DNA from: Flavipsychrobacter sp.
Lineage (GTDB): Bacteria; Bacteroidota; Bacteroidia; Chitinophagales; Chitinophagaceae
Assembly: GCA_017849575.1 (NCBI GenBank)
Contig: JAFIGV010000019.1
Span: forward strand, 124,001-188,000
DNA length: 64,000 nt
Direction: 5' to 3'
Below the pieces are notes generated by a model that was not told where the DNA came from, searched no databases, and saw nothing but the letters and a program-made list of their open reading frames with translations. The translations under genes were made by a program, and so were the position numbers. Positions 35,340 to 45,476 of this stretch are shown here, one piece after another (position 1 is the first letter of the stretch; every line of letters starts with the position of its first letter).

Positions 35340-35549
35340 ATGAAAAAACTTACGTTATTAATTGGTGCTTTAGTGATAGCTGGTGCTTCTTTTGCCTGCG
35401 ACGGTAAGAAAGATTGCGGCAAAGCTTGTTGCAAAAAAGGCGAAAAGAAAGAAGCTAAGGCTTGCTGCAAAAAAGGTGAAGAAAAAGATTGCAAGCACCA
35501 CAACGAGTCTGCAAAGAAAGAAGAAAAGAAAGAAGATAAAAAAGGCTAA
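35340..35549 (+). CDS. Small secreted Cys/Lys-rich protein
   Basis: A 69-residue protein with a clear signal peptide (KKLTLLIGALVIAGASFA) and a mature part of about 50 residues made almost only of Lys, Cys, Glu and His. The mature part contains KKDCGKACCKKGEKK and an imperfect second copy KACCKKGEEKDCKHH. Two CC pairs and other Cys and His residues suggest metal binding in the periplasm or outside the cell. The first mature residue may be Cys, but the preceding residues SFA do not make a good lipobox. It has its own -7 box and terminator. Function unknown. Confidence 0.75.
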   Translation: MKKLTLLIGALVIAGASFACDGKKDCGKACCKKGEKKEAKACCKKGEEKDCKHHNESAKKEEKKEDKKG

Positions 35550-35575
35550 AGGCTTGGCTAAAACGATATTAGTAG

Positions 35576-35604
35576 GTCCCGCACTATTGCGGGACTTATT
35601 TTTT
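35576..35604 (+). terminator. Rho-independent terminator after the Cys/Lys-rich gene
   Basis: GTCCCGC (35576-35582) pairs perfectly with GCGGGAC (35589-35595) around a six-base loop and is followed by TTATTTTTT. It lies 26 bases beyond the stop codon. Confidence 0.85.
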
Positions 35605-35645
35605 GGGCATTTTTGTTTCGCTTCGCTTCAGCTGCGCCATTCCCG

Positions 35646-35890
35646 TTATTCAAGTCGAAAACCAATTGGTAACGTATAAATGAACCGAATAGGTTTGCCA
35701 TTTAGTGTTGCCGGCTTCCATTTGGGCATTTCCCTTACAACTCTTTTTGCCTCGTTATCAAGCTCTATGTAGATAGGATGCGGTGTATGAACGCCAATAA
35801 TGCTACCGTCCACATCCACGATGAATCTTACATATGACCGCCCGGAGATGTTTTTTTGTAGGGCATTATATGGGTACTTTATCTTTTCAC
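35646..35890 (-). pseudogene. Third TonB C-terminal domain, out of frame with the upstream gene
   Basis: Read on the minus strand just beyond the stop of the next-listed gene, shifted back by one base, there is an open frame with LSEKIKYPYNALQKNISGR, YVRFIVDVDGSIIGVH, LDNEAKRVVREMPKWKPATL and PIRFIYTLPIGFRLE before TAA at 35646. This is a complete further TonB-type domain with the same landmarks as the two domains upstream. It has no start codon of its own and joins the upstream sequence exactly at FNINLY, so the gene once encoded three domains. Confidence 0.8.
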
Positions 35891-36742
35891 TTAATAAAGA
35901 TTGATGTTAAAAGTTGGTTCAGGAAATGCAATATTTTTATAGTCAAGAGTGCTGTCGCCGCTCATAGGGGGCCCCGTGGAAAATTTGATAGTGGCATAAT
36001 AGTAAACACCGAAAGCTTTGCCATCCTTAATTGCAGGGCGCCAATCCGGAAATGATTTTGCAATGCGAACTGCTTCTGCATCGAGCGAGGGATAAACCGT
36101 TCCTACAACTTGTGGGTCCATGATCTTTCCGCTTTCAAGCACCTGAAAACGCACCCGTACCTCGCCGGAAATGCCTAAAACTTTTGCATCCTGTGGATAT
36201 TCCATGATCCCTTCAACGAATTTGGCTAGGTCATATCCAGGCTTAGGAGCTTCGTCAACATACACTCTTTTATCAGACTTCGGCGTAGAGAGCGGTGACA
36301 GCCAGTCGCTATGAACCAATGAAAATACTATCGGTAAGGTATAATAAACCGCTACTGTTTTACCATTCTGCATCCCGGGTTTCCATTTGGACATTAGCCG
36401 AACCACCCGCAAGCTTTCACTGTCCAACGACGCGCACACACCTTTCGCTACAACAGCATTCTCTACTTCTCCGTCCGCATTCACAATAAATTTTACAAAT
36501 ACTTTCCCTTCGTTTCCATTGAGGTTGGCTTCTTCTGGATAATGAACATTTTCTTTTATAAATGTGGAGACGTTAAATGTTGGTTCGGGCATTTGCTCCA
36601 CATAGGTGAACACAGTGCCCGGAGTAGTGGCAGACTGTTTAGCCGCGGCAGAATCGTCTCCTGTATTTTGTAAATTGGAACTTGTTTGGGCAAAGGCATT
36701 GGCGCTTAGTACGAGTAAGATAAGTACTTGAAAGAGTTTCAT
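35891..36742 (-). CDS. TonB C-terminal domain protein, frameshifted (two of three domains in frame)
   Basis: A 283-residue secreted protein with signal peptide KLFQVLILLVLSANAFA and two TonB-C-type repeats. Each has a PEPxFN/PKPGYD lead, a YPxxA strand, a G-x-V-x-V-x-F-x-V segment, and W(K/R)PGxxxGKxxxVYY. A third lead (FPEPTFNINLY) begins at the end and is cut by TAA at 35891; the rest of that domain follows in the -1 frame. Such repeat proteins occur in the Bacteroidota periplasm and need not energise a receptor, since no membrane anchor is present. ATG 36742 is chosen for the signal peptide. Confidence 0.8.
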   Translation of the reverse strand: MKLFQVLILLVLSANAFAQTSSNLQNTGDDSAAAKQSATTPGTVFTYVEQMPEPTFNVSTFIKENVHYPEEANLNGNEGKVFVKFIVNADGEVENAVVAKGVCASLDSESLRVVRLMSKWKPGMQNGKTVAVYYTLPIVFSLVHSDWLSPLSTPKSDKRVYVDEAPKPGYDLAKFVEGIMEYPQDAKVLGISGEVRVRFQVLESGKIMDPQVVGTVYPSLDAEAVRIAKSFPDWRPAIKDGKAFGVYYYATIKFSTGPPMSGDSTLDYKNIAFPEPTFNINLY

Positions 36743-36921
36743 TTGTGTTGTTGTTGCAGCAAAATACATTAAGTGACTGAAAATGAAAATGTCCGTTGAT
36801 ATTTTGTCTGTTTAGGACCCCGCGAGAGCCAGTCTTGTTGATGCTCTTCGGAAAGCATTCCGAACTTGGAGGATTGAATGGAACCAAATCTTACGAGCCA
36901 TAGAATCCAAATCCTGATTGC

Positions 36922-37836
36922 TTAGTTTTTTAACGCCATGATCTTTTCAACAACATCAATATCATCCGCAGCAAACCAGTGATAGCCGGGCTGATTTCTA
37001 AACCAGGTAAGTTGCCGTTTGGCATAGTTGCGGCTGTGCTGTTTGATCTTTTCTATGGCTTCCTGCAGGCTACATTTTCCATCGAAATAGTCGAACAATT
37101 CGCTGTATCCGACCGTCTGCAGATTTTTGAGTTGGCGGAAACGCAAAAGCGATTTTACTTCATCTACTAAACCATCATGAATCATAGTATCTACCCGGCT
37201 GTTGATCCGCTCGTACAATACATTTCTCGGAAGATCGAGCGCAGATTTGACGATGGTAAAAGGTCTTTCTTTTTTTTCTCCACCTCGAAATTGGGTGATG
37301 CTTTTACCATTTGACCTTGCAAATACCAAAGCCCGTAAAAGCCTTGCAGGGTTTTGTATTTCGCCGGTTGCATAGAATTCCGGATCAAAATGCTTCACTT
37401 CCGATTGCAACCAGCGTAAACCATTTTGGCGATATAGTTCATTGACTTCCTCAGCTATGCCTTCGTCAATTGCAGGCATTTCATCCAGCCCGTCCGTCAG
37501 TGCCTTAATGTATAGTCCTGTGCCGCCGCAAACTACGGCTGTATTATGTTCCTGAAAAATTTCATGGAGGTAGTTGAGCGACAGCGTTTCGAAATCTGCT
37601 GCCGAAATGTTTTGCTCAACGGAAAATGCATCTATAAAATAGTGCGGAACTTTCTCAAGTTCTTCCCCGGAAGGTTTTGCTGTGCCGATGCTCATTTCTT
37701 TATAGCATTGGCGGCTGTCTGCGGAAATGATGCAGGTATCAAGTTTTTCCGCGAGCGCTATGGAAACCGCAGTTTTCCCCACCGCTGTCGGGCCCGCAAG
37801 TACATAAACGATTTTGGATGCTGTGGCACTATTCAT
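36922..37836 (-). CDS. miaA: tRNA dimethylallyltransferase
   Basis: A 304-residue enzyme that adds a dimethylallyl group to A37 of tRNAs reading UNN codons. The P-loop GPTAVGKTAVS is near residue 12, followed by ISADSRQCYKEMSIGTAKP, GGTGLYIKAL, LLRALVFARSNGKSI and TVGYSELFDYFDG, all standard MiaA motifs. The length is normal with ATG 37836. That codon overlaps the stop of the upstream pRiA4b-type gene by eight bases (ATGAATAG), implying coupled translation. A longer frame to 37944 lies inside that upstream gene. Confidence 0.96.
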   Translation of the reverse strand: MNSATASKIVYVLAGPTAVGKTAVSIALAEKLDTCIISADSRQCYKEMSIGTAKPSGEELEKVPHYFIDAFSVEQNISAADFETLSLNYLHEIFQEHNTAVVCGGTGLYIKALTDGLDEMPAIDEGIAEEVNELYRQNGLRWLQSEVKHFDPEFYATGEIQNPARLLRALVFARSNGKSITQFRGGEKKERPFTIVKSALDLPRNVLYERINSRVDTMIHDGLVDEVKSLLRFRQLKNLQTVGYSELFDYFDGKCSLQEAIEKIKQHSRNYAKRQLTWFRNQPGYHWFAADDIDVVEKIMALKN

Positions 37837-38392
37837 CAAATCCATCGCTGCCTGTGTCATGCTCTTCCGAAGCACTGCCTTCTTCCCCTTCGCTGCCAAA
37901 ACCTTCGGCCATTTCATCGGCACCGAGATCATACTTTTCTTCAATCTCCATCAACTTATCTGCGGCAACACCTTTTACTCCATATTGTGCCGGTGCAATG
38001 CCTTCTTTGCGCAAGACAAAGGGATAGCTGCGCTTAGGGTCTTCGTCGCGGCTCACGCCGATAAGCTCCACCAGAAAGGTCCAGGATTTTGCGGGGTCAT
38101 AGACATACACGAATTTTTGATCGGGCTTGGCTACCAGCGCCGAAACGGGCGTGCGCGTCATAGAAAGGGCCGGCGCATCTTTTTTATTGATCAGTACCTC
38201 TGAATTGATTTCACGCATACGCTGCCAGCGATCGTTGCTTTCATAAAAAGAAGCAGCATGTTTTCCATCGAATTCATAGGCTTTGATGATGACCTGATGC
38301 AGCTCAAGAAAGCTCTGGTTTGAGCGGATTTCAACATCGCGATAAATCTGATCATCATCTTCCCAATAAATTCTGAATCGTAATAGTGGCAT
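37829..38392 (-). CDS. Plasmid pRiA4b ORF-3-like (IS1096 TnpR-like) protein
   Basis: A 187-residue protein beginning PLLRFRIYWEDDDQIYRDVEI, with LHQVIIKAYEFDGKHAASFY, FVYVYDPAKSWTFLVELIG and FVLRKEGIAPAQYGVKGV. These are the conserved strands of the pRiA4b ORF-3 (IS1096 passenger TnpR) family. The final 35 residues are a low-complexity acidic tail rich in Glu, Gly and Ser. The family's biochemical role is not known, and there is no transposase nearby here. It lies between an SCP2 protein and miaA in one minus-strand operon. Confidence 0.85.
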   Translation of the reverse strand: MPLLRFRIYWEDDDQIYRDVEIRSNQSFLELHQVIIKAYEFDGKHAASFYESNDRWQRMREINSEVLINKKDAPALSMTRTPVSALVAKPDQKFVYVYDPAKSWTFLVELIGVSRDEDPKRSYPFVLRKEGIAPAQYGVKGVAADKLMEIEEKYDLGADEMAEGFGSEGEEGSASEEHDTGSDGFDE

Positions 38393-38426
38393 GTCGTAAA
38401 AATAGAATAAAAATTCAGCAAAGGTT

Positions 38427-38747
38427 TTAGCCCAGCAGTTTCGCCACTTTCATGGCAAGGGGCAGATCGAACGGTTTAAAATGGAGTTTTCCGGTCATGG
38501 CCGCCAGGGTTCCATTAAGCTCTCCCTGCCGCAGCCGGATGAAGTCGTCTTCTTTCATGGTTATCGTTAGTGCAGCATCGCCCGTTAGGCCTGTGCTGAT
38601 CCAATTGTCGTGTTTGGTGAGATCCATGGTCCAGGTGCCCGCCTCAGTAATGTTCCAGTGTATGATCGCACCGATCTCCGAAACCAGTTCAGGACGCTTT
38701 TTCAGCGCCACCGGTATCTGGTCTTCTATGATTTCTCTGGCTGTCAT
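38427..38747 (-). CDS. SCP2 sterol-binding domain protein
   Basis: A 106-residue protein covering a single SCP2-type lipid-binding domain: IIEDQIPVALKKRPELVSEI, WTMDLTKHDNWISTGLTGDA and LTITMKEDDFIRLRQGELNGTLAAMTGKL, the DLT...D.x(n)G...M.GK pattern of the fold. It would bind a hydrophobic ligand in the cytoplasm. I chose ATG 38747; in-frame ATGs at 38789 and 38807 would add 14 or 20 residues without family likeness. It is the first gene of a three-gene minus-strand operon with the pRiA4b-type gene and miaA. Confidence 0.75.
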   Translation of the reverse strand: MTAREIIEDQIPVALKKRPELVSEIGAIIHWNITEAGTWTMDLTKHDNWISTGLTGDAALTITMKEDDFIRLRQGELNGTLAAMTGKLHFKPFDLPLAMKVAKLLG

Positions 38748-38906
38748 GCTTCGCAAAAAATTGCTGCAATTTACCAAGGCAATGCTCATGCTTCCCTTCT
38801 GAGGCAAAGATTTTTTTTCAAGGAGCCGCTGCGCAACGATATGGTTTTTAATGCTCTGCTGAATTTGTATTTTTCCGGTTCAAAGTATTGATCTTAAACG
38901 ACCACC

Positions 38907-40469
38907 ATGGCAGAGATAGCAGAATTTATCGAAACGATACAAAAAGGCTACACGTTCAAAGGCGAGCAGGTACAAATTGGTGCTGCGACATTTGAAGGCC
39001 AGGCCCTAAAGGATGCGCCTATTGCCGTGCCGCTCAAGACCCTGAACCGGCACGGACTTATTGCGGGTGCTACCGGAACCGGAAAGACCAAAACGCTGCA
39101 GGTATTGGCCGAAATACTCAGTGATGCAAGCATTCCTGTGGCGATGCTCGACATCAAAGGCGACCTGAGCGGCATTGCGGCGCCAGGTACCGAGAATGAA
39201 AAGATAAGAGAACGCAGTACTGCTATTGGTATGCCCTTTGCGCCTATGGGTTACCCCGTAGAGTTGCTCACGCTGAGCCAGGAAAAAGGGGTAAGACTGC
39301 GGGCAACGGTGTCGGAGTTTGGACCGGTCTTACTGTCAAAAATCCTTGGGCTTAATGATACGCAGGGCGGCATTGTAGCCATCATCTTCAAGTATTGCGA
39401 TGATGCAAAGCTACCCTTGCTCGACCTGAAGGATTTTATAAAAGTGCTGCAATATGTAGGCAACGAAGGGAAGGAGGAGTTAGAAAAATCTTACGGCAAA
39501 ATCTCAACGCAGAGTACGGGGACCATTTTGCGAAAGGTGGTGGAACTGCAACAACAGGGCGCGGATATCTTTTTTGGCGAGCGCAGCTTTGAGGTGGAAG
39601 ATCTGATGCGCCTATCGGACGATGGCCGGGGTATGATCAATATTTTGCGCGTTACTGACCTGCAGGATCGTCCAAAAATGTTTTCCACGTTCATGCTGCA
39701 ACTGCTTGCGGAGCTCTATGCGGTGTGCCCCGAAGAGGGCGACCTTGAAAAGCCGAAGCTGGTCATGTTTTTCGATGAGGCGCACCTCATTTTTCAGGAG
39801 GCGAACGATGCCTTGCTGCAACAAATAGAAACTGTTATCAAACTCATTCGTTCCAAAGGCATTGGCATTTTCTTCGTGACGCAGAACCCTATGGATGTGC
39901 CCGCTTCGGTATTGAGTCAGCTCGGTATGAAGATACAGCATGCCCTGCGCGCCTTTACTGCTCTGGATAGGAAAGCGATAAAACAGACTGCGCAAAACTA
40001 TCCTGAAACTGCTTTCTATGATACTGAAGAACTGATCACGCAACTGGGCATCGGCGAGGCGCTGGTCACCATGCTCAATGAGAAGGGAATACCTACACCA
40101 CTGGCGCATGTGGTGATGAGGGCGCCTCATAGCCGTATGGATATTCTGTCGGCGGAAGAGATAGATCATATCGTTTCCAAGAGCAGGCTGGTGGGTAAAT
40201 ATAATCAGACGGTGGATCCGGAAAGTGCTTATGAAATATTGACCGCAAAGCTTGAAGAAGCGGAACGGCAGAGTCAGATAAAGCAGCAAGCGGAAGAACA
40301 GCAAAAGCAGGCTGCACGCGAAGAAAGGGCCGCACCCAAAGAAAAAAGCATTTTCGACAACCCTTTTGTGCGTAGTGCCGGGCGCACCGCCGCTACTATG
40401 ATCACCCGAAGTCTTTTAGGAGCATTAGGACTGGGAGGGAGAAGCTCTAAAAGCAAATCATGGTTCTGA
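38907..40469 (+). CDS. DUF853 / HerA-like P-loop ATPase
   Basis: A 520-residue ATPase with Walker A GATGTGKTKTLQ (about 53-64), Walker B KLVMFFDEAHLIFQ (about 285-298) and a C-terminal block MDVPASVLSQLGMKIQHALRAF typical of DUF853, a relative of the HerA/FtsK motor family. The last 70 residues hold a Gln/Glu-rich coiled coil and a basic GRSSKSKSW tail. The cellular role of DUF853 is not settled. No nuclease partner (NurA) is next to it, so the classical HerA-NurA assignment is not supported. Confidence 0.9.
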   Translation: MAEIAEFIETIQKGYTFKGEQVQIGAATFEGQALKDAPIAVPLKTLNRHGLIAGATGTGKTKTLQVLAEILSDASIPVAMLDIKGDLSGIAAPGTENEKIRERSTAIGMPFAPMGYPVELLTLSQEKGVRLRATVSEFGPVLLSKILGLNDTQGGIVAIIFKYCDDAKLPLLDLKDFIKVLQYVGNEGKEELEKSYGKISTQSTGTILRKVVELQQQGADIFFGERSFEVEDLMRLSDDGRGMINILRVTDLQDRPKMFSTFMLQLLAELYAVCPEEGDLEKPKLVMFFDEAHLIFQEANDALLQQIETVIKLIRSKGIGIFFVTQNPMDVPASVLSQLGMKIQHALRAFTALDRKAIKQTAQNYPETAFYDTEELITQLGIGEALVTMLNEKGIPTPLAHVVMRAPHSRMDILSAEEIDHIVSKSRLVGKYNQTVDPESAYEILTAKLEEAERQSQIKQQAEEQQKQAAREERAAPKEKSIFDNPFVRSAGRTAATMITRSLLGALGLGGRSSKSKSWF

Positions 40470-40668
40470 TTTCGTTCTTATGTAAAATGTAGTTTTCCGG
40501 TGCCGGGGTTACGCACAGGCAATGATTACCACCTGGATTTTTCTTTTTGGCAAAGCACCCACATTTGTGGCCATCGTCGTTCGGCAGATGGACAAGTTTC
40601 GGCGATACCGTTGTTGTGGGGCTGGTTCTTGAGAAAGAAATAATATGCCTGACAAGCCGGTAATAAAA
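40470..40668. other. Intergenic region between two convergent genes
   Basis: About 200 bp after the ATPase gene with no gene I can support. A short minus-strand frame with two Cys-x-Cys motifs crosses it but overlaps the terminator of the neighbouring gene and has no start context. Confidence 0.4.
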
Positions 40669-40706
40669 GTGATCCGGGAGTGCCATGACTTGCGCTCCCG
40701 GATCAC
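40669..40706 (-). terminator. Rho-independent terminator of the T9SS protein gene
   Basis: GTGATCCGGGAG (40669-40680) and CTCCCGGATCAC (40695-40706) form a perfect 12-bp stem with a 14-base loop. Read on the minus strand, the stem is followed by TTTTATT. It begins 11 bases after the minus-strand stop codon. Confidence 0.85.
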
Positions 40707-40717
40707 ACCATCAGTCA

Positions 40718-42412
40718 TTAGTTTTTAAGAAAATCAACAGTTCTTCGGCTTTGCTGATCCTGAATAATCAAATGGTAAATCCCAACAGGGATCAAACTGA
40801 TATCGAGCGTTGTCGAGGATCCATTTTGCGTAACAGGAACATTGATTTTCCTGCCCAGAGCGTCGTATATTTCCAACCTGGCATTCACCATATCTCCGGT
40901 CTTTACAGTTATAGTGTTGCTGGCCGGATTTGGAAATACCTGCAGGCCATTTCTCTGCTGATTTACATCTTTCGTTGCAGTACTGATAGGGAGAGGATCG
41001 CAAAATACCTTTCGGGCGGTATCTGCAATTGCCTGAAGCGCTGCAAGATTGTAAGAGGGACAACCATTGTTTTTTTCCATTGGACTTACGACCAGTGCGA
41101 AGGCAAATTCATCAATTAGACCAGGCGAAATCGTTTGCGGTTGTAGCCCCAGAACAAAGCGTTTATCCGTCGGGGGGTTATTTACTGCACACTCAGTCCA
41201 TGCAGTTCCGTTGTAAGTTTTGCCGTCAAATACATAGGGAACGCGCGCTCCGAGGCCTGTTCCATCATTGAAAATAACAGATCCGTCTGCATAAGGCGCG
41301 GCGAGCCAGCTTCCATTGCGCCAGCTTCCTGTAAGATAGTTGTAATGCTGAGCAGCAGTTACAGGCTTTCCTCTAATGGGGTCTGAATTGTTGTGAAAAT
41401 ATATAGCAGTGCCCAAAGCCAGATTAACACCACAAGTGTCCCAATTATTACTTTTTAGTACCGTCACCCCTACCATGGGTATGGAGTCATCATAGCTGAG
41501 TTCATCTAACCCGTCTGCATTATAAGCATAGGCAAGATTGCGGCTGGAATCAAAGCCGATATAGTCGTCATAGGAGTATCCCACGTCGAGATCCAAAAAA
41601 AGACCAGTGACGAATGAATCAATTGGCGTGTTATTGTAGTGGAGTATTTTGTATTTATAAAAAACGATGTTGTCCACCGCTGTATTTCGATGATAGGCAT
41701 AAGACATGCATTGCACGATCAGATAATTTGAAGCGCCGTTAGTGGAGCTATGCGTCGGGCCGTAGTCATTAAAAACATTCCAGGTTGCCTGGTCGCCCTC
41801 GAATTGGGGATATTCGCCCAAAAGAGGTTCGTAGGTTCCATTTGAATTCAGGTCCACAAATGGTGCATAAAGAAAAGCACCCGGGCCATAAAATACCAGC
41901 GCTGCGCCATTATTTCCTTTGGCGTATGGATTGCCATAACCCGGCCATTCAAGCACAGATGCTGGCGTGTTGAGAATGGTATGCGTTGTATGGCTCAAGT
42001 GCGCCTCTGTTTCCCAACGATTTATCTTCCACACTTTTGCCCAGTCCTTTGAATGTGTATAGGAGATAGGAGGGAAGTTATTTTGGCTGGAATCCAAAGG
42101 GCCGGGCCAATAGTCAACGTTATTACCCATATAGCTCTGCGCAGACATGTGTAGCTGAAGCTGACTATCGTAGCCGCCAAACCATAAGCTGCCGGAAAAA
42201 GCAATATTTTTTCGACTGCCCTTTGGGAATTCACAATGAGGGAAAACCGAATTGAAAACCTTGTCTTGCCACAAGTAGCCGTGGCAATCAATGGCTGCAT
42301 TGATGTTGCCAACGTCAATCGAATCAATTGCTTTAAAAGGTTGCTGTGCGTATGCAGTCCATTTAACCGCAACACAACAAAAAATAAGGAGTACTCGTAA
42401 AGGGAATCTCAT
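40718..42412 (-). CDS. Secreted protein with type IX secretion sorting domain
   Basis: A 564-residue protein with a signal peptide (MRFPLRVLLIFCCVAVKWTAYA). The large unassigned region includes SGSLWFGGYDSQLQLHMSA, FEGDQATWNVFNDYG and GLFLDLDVGYSYDDYIGFDSS, a pattern I have seen in long uncharacterised Bacteroidota exoproteins. The C-terminal sorting domain (about 490-564) carries LQVFPNPASNTITV, ARLEIYDALGRKI and LIPVGIYHLIIQD. It should cross the outer membrane by the T9SS and be attached or released. The in-frame extension to 42625 precedes the signal peptide and is rejected. Confidence 0.87.
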   Translation of the reverse strand: MRFPLRVLLIFCCVAVKWTAYAQQPFKAIDSIDVGNINAAIDCHGYLWQDKVFNSVFPHCEFPKGSRKNIAFSGSLWFGGYDSQLQLHMSAQSYMGNNVDYWPGPLDSSQNNFPPISYTHSKDWAKVWKINRWETEAHLSHTTHTILNTPASVLEWPGYGNPYAKGNNGAALVFYGPGAFLYAPFVDLNSNGTYEPLLGEYPQFEGDQATWNVFNDYGPTHSSTNGASNYLIVQCMSYAYHRNTAVDNIVFYKYKILHYNNTPIDSFVTGLFLDLDVGYSYDDYIGFDSSRNLAYAYNADGLDELSYDDSIPMVGVTVLKSNNWDTCGVNLALGTAIYFHNNSDPIRGKPVTAAQHYNYLTGSWRNGSWLAAPYADGSVIFNDGTGLGARVPYVFDGKTYNGTAWTECAVNNPPTDKRFVLGLQPQTISPGLIDEFAFALVVSPMEKNNGCPSYNLAALQAIADTARKVFCDPLPISTATKDVNQQRNGLQVFPNPASNTITVKTGDMVNARLEIYDALGRKINVPVTQNGSSTTLDISLIPVGIYHLIIQDQQSRRTVDFLKN

Positions 42413-42589
42413 AAAAAATGATTTTTCGGTGAAACAATATATGAATCTACCGCGGGCCTTGTCACTATGCAATAGCTTGATAATCATATGACAATAACAT
42501 GTGCGATAACTTACCTTCGGTTGACAAAACTTTTTCTCCACATCCGGTTCGCTCAAAGATTTACGGGTTTCGTTATCGAGCCGAAATTC

Positions 42590-42597
42590 TATCTTTG
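42590..42597 (+). promoter_or_regulatory. Candidate -7 box upstream of pyrG
   Basis: TATCTTTG matches the TAnnTTTG -7 consensus exactly, followed by CATGACC, and lies 79 bases before the ATG at 42677 in the 264-bp divergent gap with the T9SS protein gene. The remaining bases of the gap show no further feature I can name. Confidence 0.5.
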
Positions 42598-42664
42598 CAT
42601 GACCGCTACAGCTACGCAAATCCAACAGATTTTATTGTTAATGAAGCTGCCGCACCGGTCTTAA

Positions 42665-44335
<1,671 letters not shown>

Positions 44336-44373
44336 TTTGCGCGGGACGTGAAAAATAAATATAGAATCCAGAA

Positions 44374-44397
44374 GTCGGGAAATTCCCGGCTTTTGTA
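44374..44397 (+). terminator. Terminator after pyrG
   Basis: GTCGGGA (44374-44380) pairs with TCCCGGC (44384-44390), with one G-T pair, around a three-base loop, and is followed by TTTTGTATTT. It is 39 bases past the pyrG stop. Confidence 0.7.
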
Positions 44398-44625
44398 TTT
44401 TAAGCAAACGGAATTCCCACAACTCTACCGGCTCATTCTTGTTAGTCAGTTGTATTCTAAACTGCACTTCATGTCTTAGGTTCCAGGAATGGATAAGCTT
44501 TCAAAATTTGCTGTTTGGACCATACCGATTGAAACCGTTCGAGCATCAATTCTACTGAACTTCAGGTGCTCGTAATTAGGGGTACCACAGAGGATATTTC
44601 AGTGATATTCCGATTGCAGCCTGCA
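44398..44625. other. Intergenic region between convergent pyrG and murI
   Basis: About 230 bp with no gene, repeat or RNA I can support. Short frames crossing it have no recognisable protein features. Confidence 0.4.
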
Positions 44626-45453
44626 CTATTCCAGATTCAAATGCTCAGAAGTTACCTCCTGCCCGAAAAATATGGAAGCATGCTCATTAAAATCTGCAGG
44701 ATCGTCGGTGGTAAAAAAGCCCATGCCGCCATTTTGGGTCAGCTTGCTTTCTATTTCCGGATGGCGATGGAGATAGTCAGTAAGGCTGTCGGCAATGATA
44801 CTGCCCTGCGATACGATCTTTATATGCGGCGGAAGGTATTTTCTGATCTTGTCTTCGATGATGGGGTAGTGTGTACAAGCTAAAAGTGCTGTGTCAATTT
44901 CACTCGATTGCTCCAGTAAGGAACGGATGTGCTTTTGAATAAAAAATTCGGCTTCGGGTGTATTATGTTCGTTATTCTCGATCAGGTGCACCCACATAGG
45001 GCAGGCTTGCTGCACCACTTCAATTTCCGGATGAAACTTGTGAATTTCTATCGGGTAGGAATTCGATTGGATGGTTCCTTTGGTGCCCAATACTCCGATT
45101 TTTTTGGTTACCGTCATGTCGCCGGCAACTTCCGCCGTAGGACGAATCACACCGAGTACCCGCCGGTCGGGAAATAAAGCAGGAAGATCTTTTTGTTGTA
45201 TGGTGCGCAGCGCTTTTGCCGAAGCGGTATTGCACGCAAGAATCACCAGTGGACAACCCTGCTGCAGCAACCATCGTGTGCATTCCCAGGTATATTCATG
45301 CACGGTTTCGAATGAGCGGTTGCCATAGGGAGCCCGAGCATTGTCGCCGACATAGATGTAGTCATACTGCGGGAGCTTTTCTTTGATGGCTTTGAAGACG
45401 GTAAGCCCGCCATAGCCGGAGTCGAAGATGCCAATGGGGTGGATTGCCTGCAC
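44626..45453 (-). CDS. murI: Glutamate racemase
   Basis: A 275-residue enzyme that makes D-glutamate for peptidoglycan. The motifs are IGIFDSGYGGLTVFKAI (catalytic Asp-Ser near residues 11-12), VGDNARAPYGNRS (about 36-48), ILACNTASAKAL (first catalytic Cys, about 74) and LLACTHYPIIEDKI (second catalytic Cys). The start is GTG at 45453. It follows the Omp85-like gene by 23 bases on the same strand, so both envelope genes are probably in one operon. Confidence 0.96.
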   Translation of the reverse strand: MQAIHPIGIFDSGYGGLTVFKAIKEKLPQYDYIYVGDNARAPYGNRSFETVHEYTWECTRWLLQQGCPLVILACNTASAKALRTIQQKDLPALFPDRRVLGVIRPTAEVAGDMTVTKKIGVLGTKGTIQSNSYPIEIHKFHPEIEVVQQACPMWVHLIENNEHNTPEAEFFIQKHIRSLLEQSSEIDTALLACTHYPIIEDKIRKYLPPHIKIVSQGSIIADSLTDYLHRHPEIESKLTQNGGMGFFTTDDPADFNEHASIFFGQEVTSEHLNLE

Positions 45454-45476
45454 GTGCTTTGGATTATTCGCCTGAT

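Noticed and set aside
35880-35900. Programmed -1 frameshift in the TonB-domain gene
   Set aside because: The site lacks a slippery X-XXY-YYZ heptamer, so a programmed event is not claimed; only the break in frame is reported.
37829-38392. pRiA4b ORF3-like gene considered as evidence of an IS element
   Set aside because: No transposase, inverted ends or target duplication are present; the gene is embedded in an operon with SCP2 and miaA genes.
40447-40686. A 79-codon minus-strand frame with GHKCGCFAKKK and NHCLCV motifs
   Set aside because: It overlaps the strong terminator hairpin at 40669-40706 and the end of the ATPase gene, has no promoter or start context, and no family is recognised. 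The Cys motifs alone are not enough.
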